A stretch of DNA of 52,379 nucleotides from Micromonospora wenchangensis (GTDB taxonomy: Bacteria > Actinomycetota > Actinomycetes > Mycobacteriales > Micromonosporaceae): positions 1-52,379 of the forward strand of contig NZ_MZMV01000049.1 in assembly GCF_002210435.1 (NCBI RefSeq), in the 5' to 3' direction. Positions 50,993 to 52,379 of the stretch are shown piece by piece. Made by a program: the position numbers and the translations under genes. A model generated the notes under the pieces. That model worked only from the letters and a program-made list of their open reading frames with translations. It was not told where the DNA came from and ran no database searches. The number at the start of each line of letters is the position of its first letter. The stretch's first letter is position 1.

Positions 50993-52379
50993 TCAGAGCA
51001 CGAAGGCGTCGGTCCACAGCGCGCCGGAGCGGCCGGACAGCACGTCCAGCATCGCCGCCGCCTGCCCGTCGGTGAGCTGGGCGACGAAGTCGACGATGGC
51101 CCGGCCCCGGGCCCGGGAGATCCGGTCCGGGGTACGCGGGTGCAGCTCCGCCTCGGCCAGCTCCACCAGGTCGGGCAGGCGGCGGGGCAGCCGGGACTCC
51201 TCCTCGGGGTCGAGCAGCCACTCCCACAGCGACTCGACCAGGGTGCCCAGCAGCCGGGCCTGGCCCCGCTGGTGCAGGGCCAGGTCGGGGCGGGCCAGCA
51301 CGAACCGGTGGTGGACGAACTTGAGCACCTGCACCTCGTGCCACTGGGCGCGGGCCAGCAGCACGTGGCCGGAGCGCACGTCCGGGGCGGCGGTCACCGT
51401 GATCGCGTCGACCAGCCGGGTGGTCCACCGGGCCGAGAACCGGGCCACGTACTGCTCCGCCTCGATCGAGCCGTCGAAGGGCAGCGCCAGCAGCCCGTCC
51501 ACCAGTTCCTCGCGGACGTGCTCGACGGCGGCGGCGAACGCGTCGTCGTCGGCGATCCAGGCGTCCTTGCGGTGCAGTTGCCGGCGCAGCGCCTCGATCG
51601 CCGAGCCGGGTCGGCGGGCGGCCCCGGCCAGCGCGGCGTCGGTGACCGCCCGCAGGTGCCCGCCCTCGCGCTGCCAGGCCATCAGCTCGGCGGCGACGGT
51701 GCCCTGCTGGAGCACCCCCACCCGGTAGAAGTCCTCCACGTCGTGGATGGCGTACGCGATGTCGTCGGCGGTGTCCATCACCGACGCCTCGACGGTCTGC
51801 TGCCACGGCGCGATCCGCCCCTCGAACGGGGCGCGGGCCTGCCGCAGGTCGGCGAGTTCCGTGCTGTACGCGCCGAACTTCACCGAGCCGCTGTCCGGGT
51901 CGTCCGGTGGGGCGGCGGCACCCCGGGGGGCGGGCCGCAGGTGCCGGGGGTGCGGGTCGGGGTGGTCCAGCCGGGTCCAGGGGTACTTCAGCATCGCCGC
52001 CCGCACGGCGGCGGTCAGGTCGAGCCCGGTGGTGGCGGCCCCCCGGATCTCGGTGCTGGTGACGATCCGGTACGACTGGGCGTTGCCCTCGAAGCCGTCG
52101 GCCAGCCCGAGCCGTTGCCGGGCCAACCGGTCGAGCACCCGCTCCCCCAGGTGCCCGAACGGCGGGTGGCCGAGGTCGTGGGCGAGGGCGGCGGCCTCCA
52201 CCACGTCCGGGTCGCAGCCGCCCAGCTTGTCGACCAGGTCCCGCTGGGCCGGGTCGGCGGTCAGCCGCTCGGCGATCGCGCGGGCCACCTGGGCGACCTT
52301 GAGACTGTGGGTGAGCCGGTTGTGCACCAGCAGCCCGGAGCCGACCGGGCTGATCACCTGGGTCACCCCGCCGAGCCGG
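50993..52379 (-). CDS. dgt: Deoxyguanosinetriphosphate triphosphohydrolase-like protein (5' end outside window)
   Basis: The C-terminal ~462 residues of an HD-domain dNTPase, which splits dNTPs into nucleoside and triphosphate. HD motifs are clear: VHNRLTHSLKVAQVAR (His), EAAALAHDLGHPPFGHLGE (His-Asp) and MDTADDIAYAIHDVEDF. The frame stays open to the window edge with conserved RLGGVTQVISP, so the GTG at 52366 is inside the gene. A His-rich C-terminal portion (QVLKFVHHRFVL) is normal for the family. About 25-50 N-terminal residues are missing. Confidence 0.93.
   Translation of the reverse strand, partial: RLGGVTQVISPVGSGLLVHNRLTHSLKVAQVARAIAERLTADPAQRDLVDKLGGCDPDVVEAAALAHDLGHPPFGHLGERVLDRLARQRLGLADGFEGNAQSYRIVTSTEIRGAATTGLDLTAAVRAAMLKYPWTRLDHPDPHPRHLRPAPRGAAAPPDDPDSGSVKFGAYSTELADLRQARAPFEGRIAPWQQTVEASVMDTADDIAYAIHDVEDFYRVGVLQQGTVAAELMAWQREGGHLRAVTDAALAGAARRPGSAIEALRRQLHRKDAWIADDDAFAAAVEHVREELVDGLLALPFDGSIEAEQYVARFSARWTTRLVDAITVTAAPDVRSGHVLLARAQWHEVQVLKFVHHRFVLARPDLALHQRGQARLLGTLVESLWEWLLDPEEESRLPRRLPDLVELAEAELHPRTPDRISRARGRAIVDFVAQLTDGQAAAMLDVLSGRSGALWTDAFVL

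Overview
The window is about 52 kb of very GC-rich DNA (roughly 73% by eye) with dense genes, frequent GTG starts, many 1- or 4-base start/stop overlaps and short intergenic gaps. Family content points to an actinomycete, most likely Micromonospora or a close Micromonosporaceae relative. The evidence is XRE/DUF397 regulator pairs, a class F sortase, an MhuD-type haem oxygenase, a PAC2 protein, a DUF3516 helicase and a secreted GH9 cellulase with CBM2. The genus is an inference. Both edges cut genes: hrpB on the left and a dNTP triphosphohydrolase on the right.

Left part (1-25.3 kb) is mostly chromosomal housekeeping and soil-saprophyte functions. In order: the hrpB end, a PP2C phosphatase, a GH9 cellulase behind a perfect CebR/CelR-type operator, an XRE/DUF397 pair with its own palindrome, a snapalysin-like secreted protease, and a minus-strand group of LLM oxidoreductase, Na+/H+ antiporter and UBP zinc finger. 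Then come gabD1 with a small membrane protein, an SGNH lipoprotein, EcsC, a wall-hydrolase-like protein, PAC2, exonuclease III, a second HTH regulator divergent from two small proteins, an mhuD orthologue, an orphan LanC-like cyclase whose zinc site reads Cys-Cys-Cys, a sortase F/substrate pair, trmB, and a DUF3516 helicase.

Middle part (25.3-37.5 kb) looks accessory. Ten of its eleven genes lie on the plus strand; only the closing cytidine deaminase is on minus. A GntR regulator with an apparently leaderless, operator-overlapped promoter precedes a deoxyribose-phosphate aldolase. A tightly coupled four-gene operon follows: zinc alcohol dehydrogenase, MFS transporter, GH63-like glycosidase and Gfo/Idh/MocA oxidoreductase. 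It is probably for uptake and breakdown of an unusual glycoside. After a conserved protein of unknown function comes a second coupled operon: an acetyltransferase-like protein, a TIM-barrel protein, and a haem-oxygenase-fold protein with a diiron-like ExxH...HxxxDDH pattern. A PGM1-like ATP-grasp ligase follows. This second set is the best candidate for an undescribed small-molecule pathway; its product cannot be told from sequence.

Right part (37.5-52.4 kb) returns to core functions: hrpA, a LysR regulator divergent from sdhCAB with a LysR box between them, a zinc alcohol dehydrogenase coupled to an SDR, a Tat-exported class A beta-lactamase-like serine hydrolase, a NAPE-PLD-like metallo-hydrolase, and dgt. 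I saw no rRNA, tRNA, CRISPR array, insertion sequence, integrase or attachment site.
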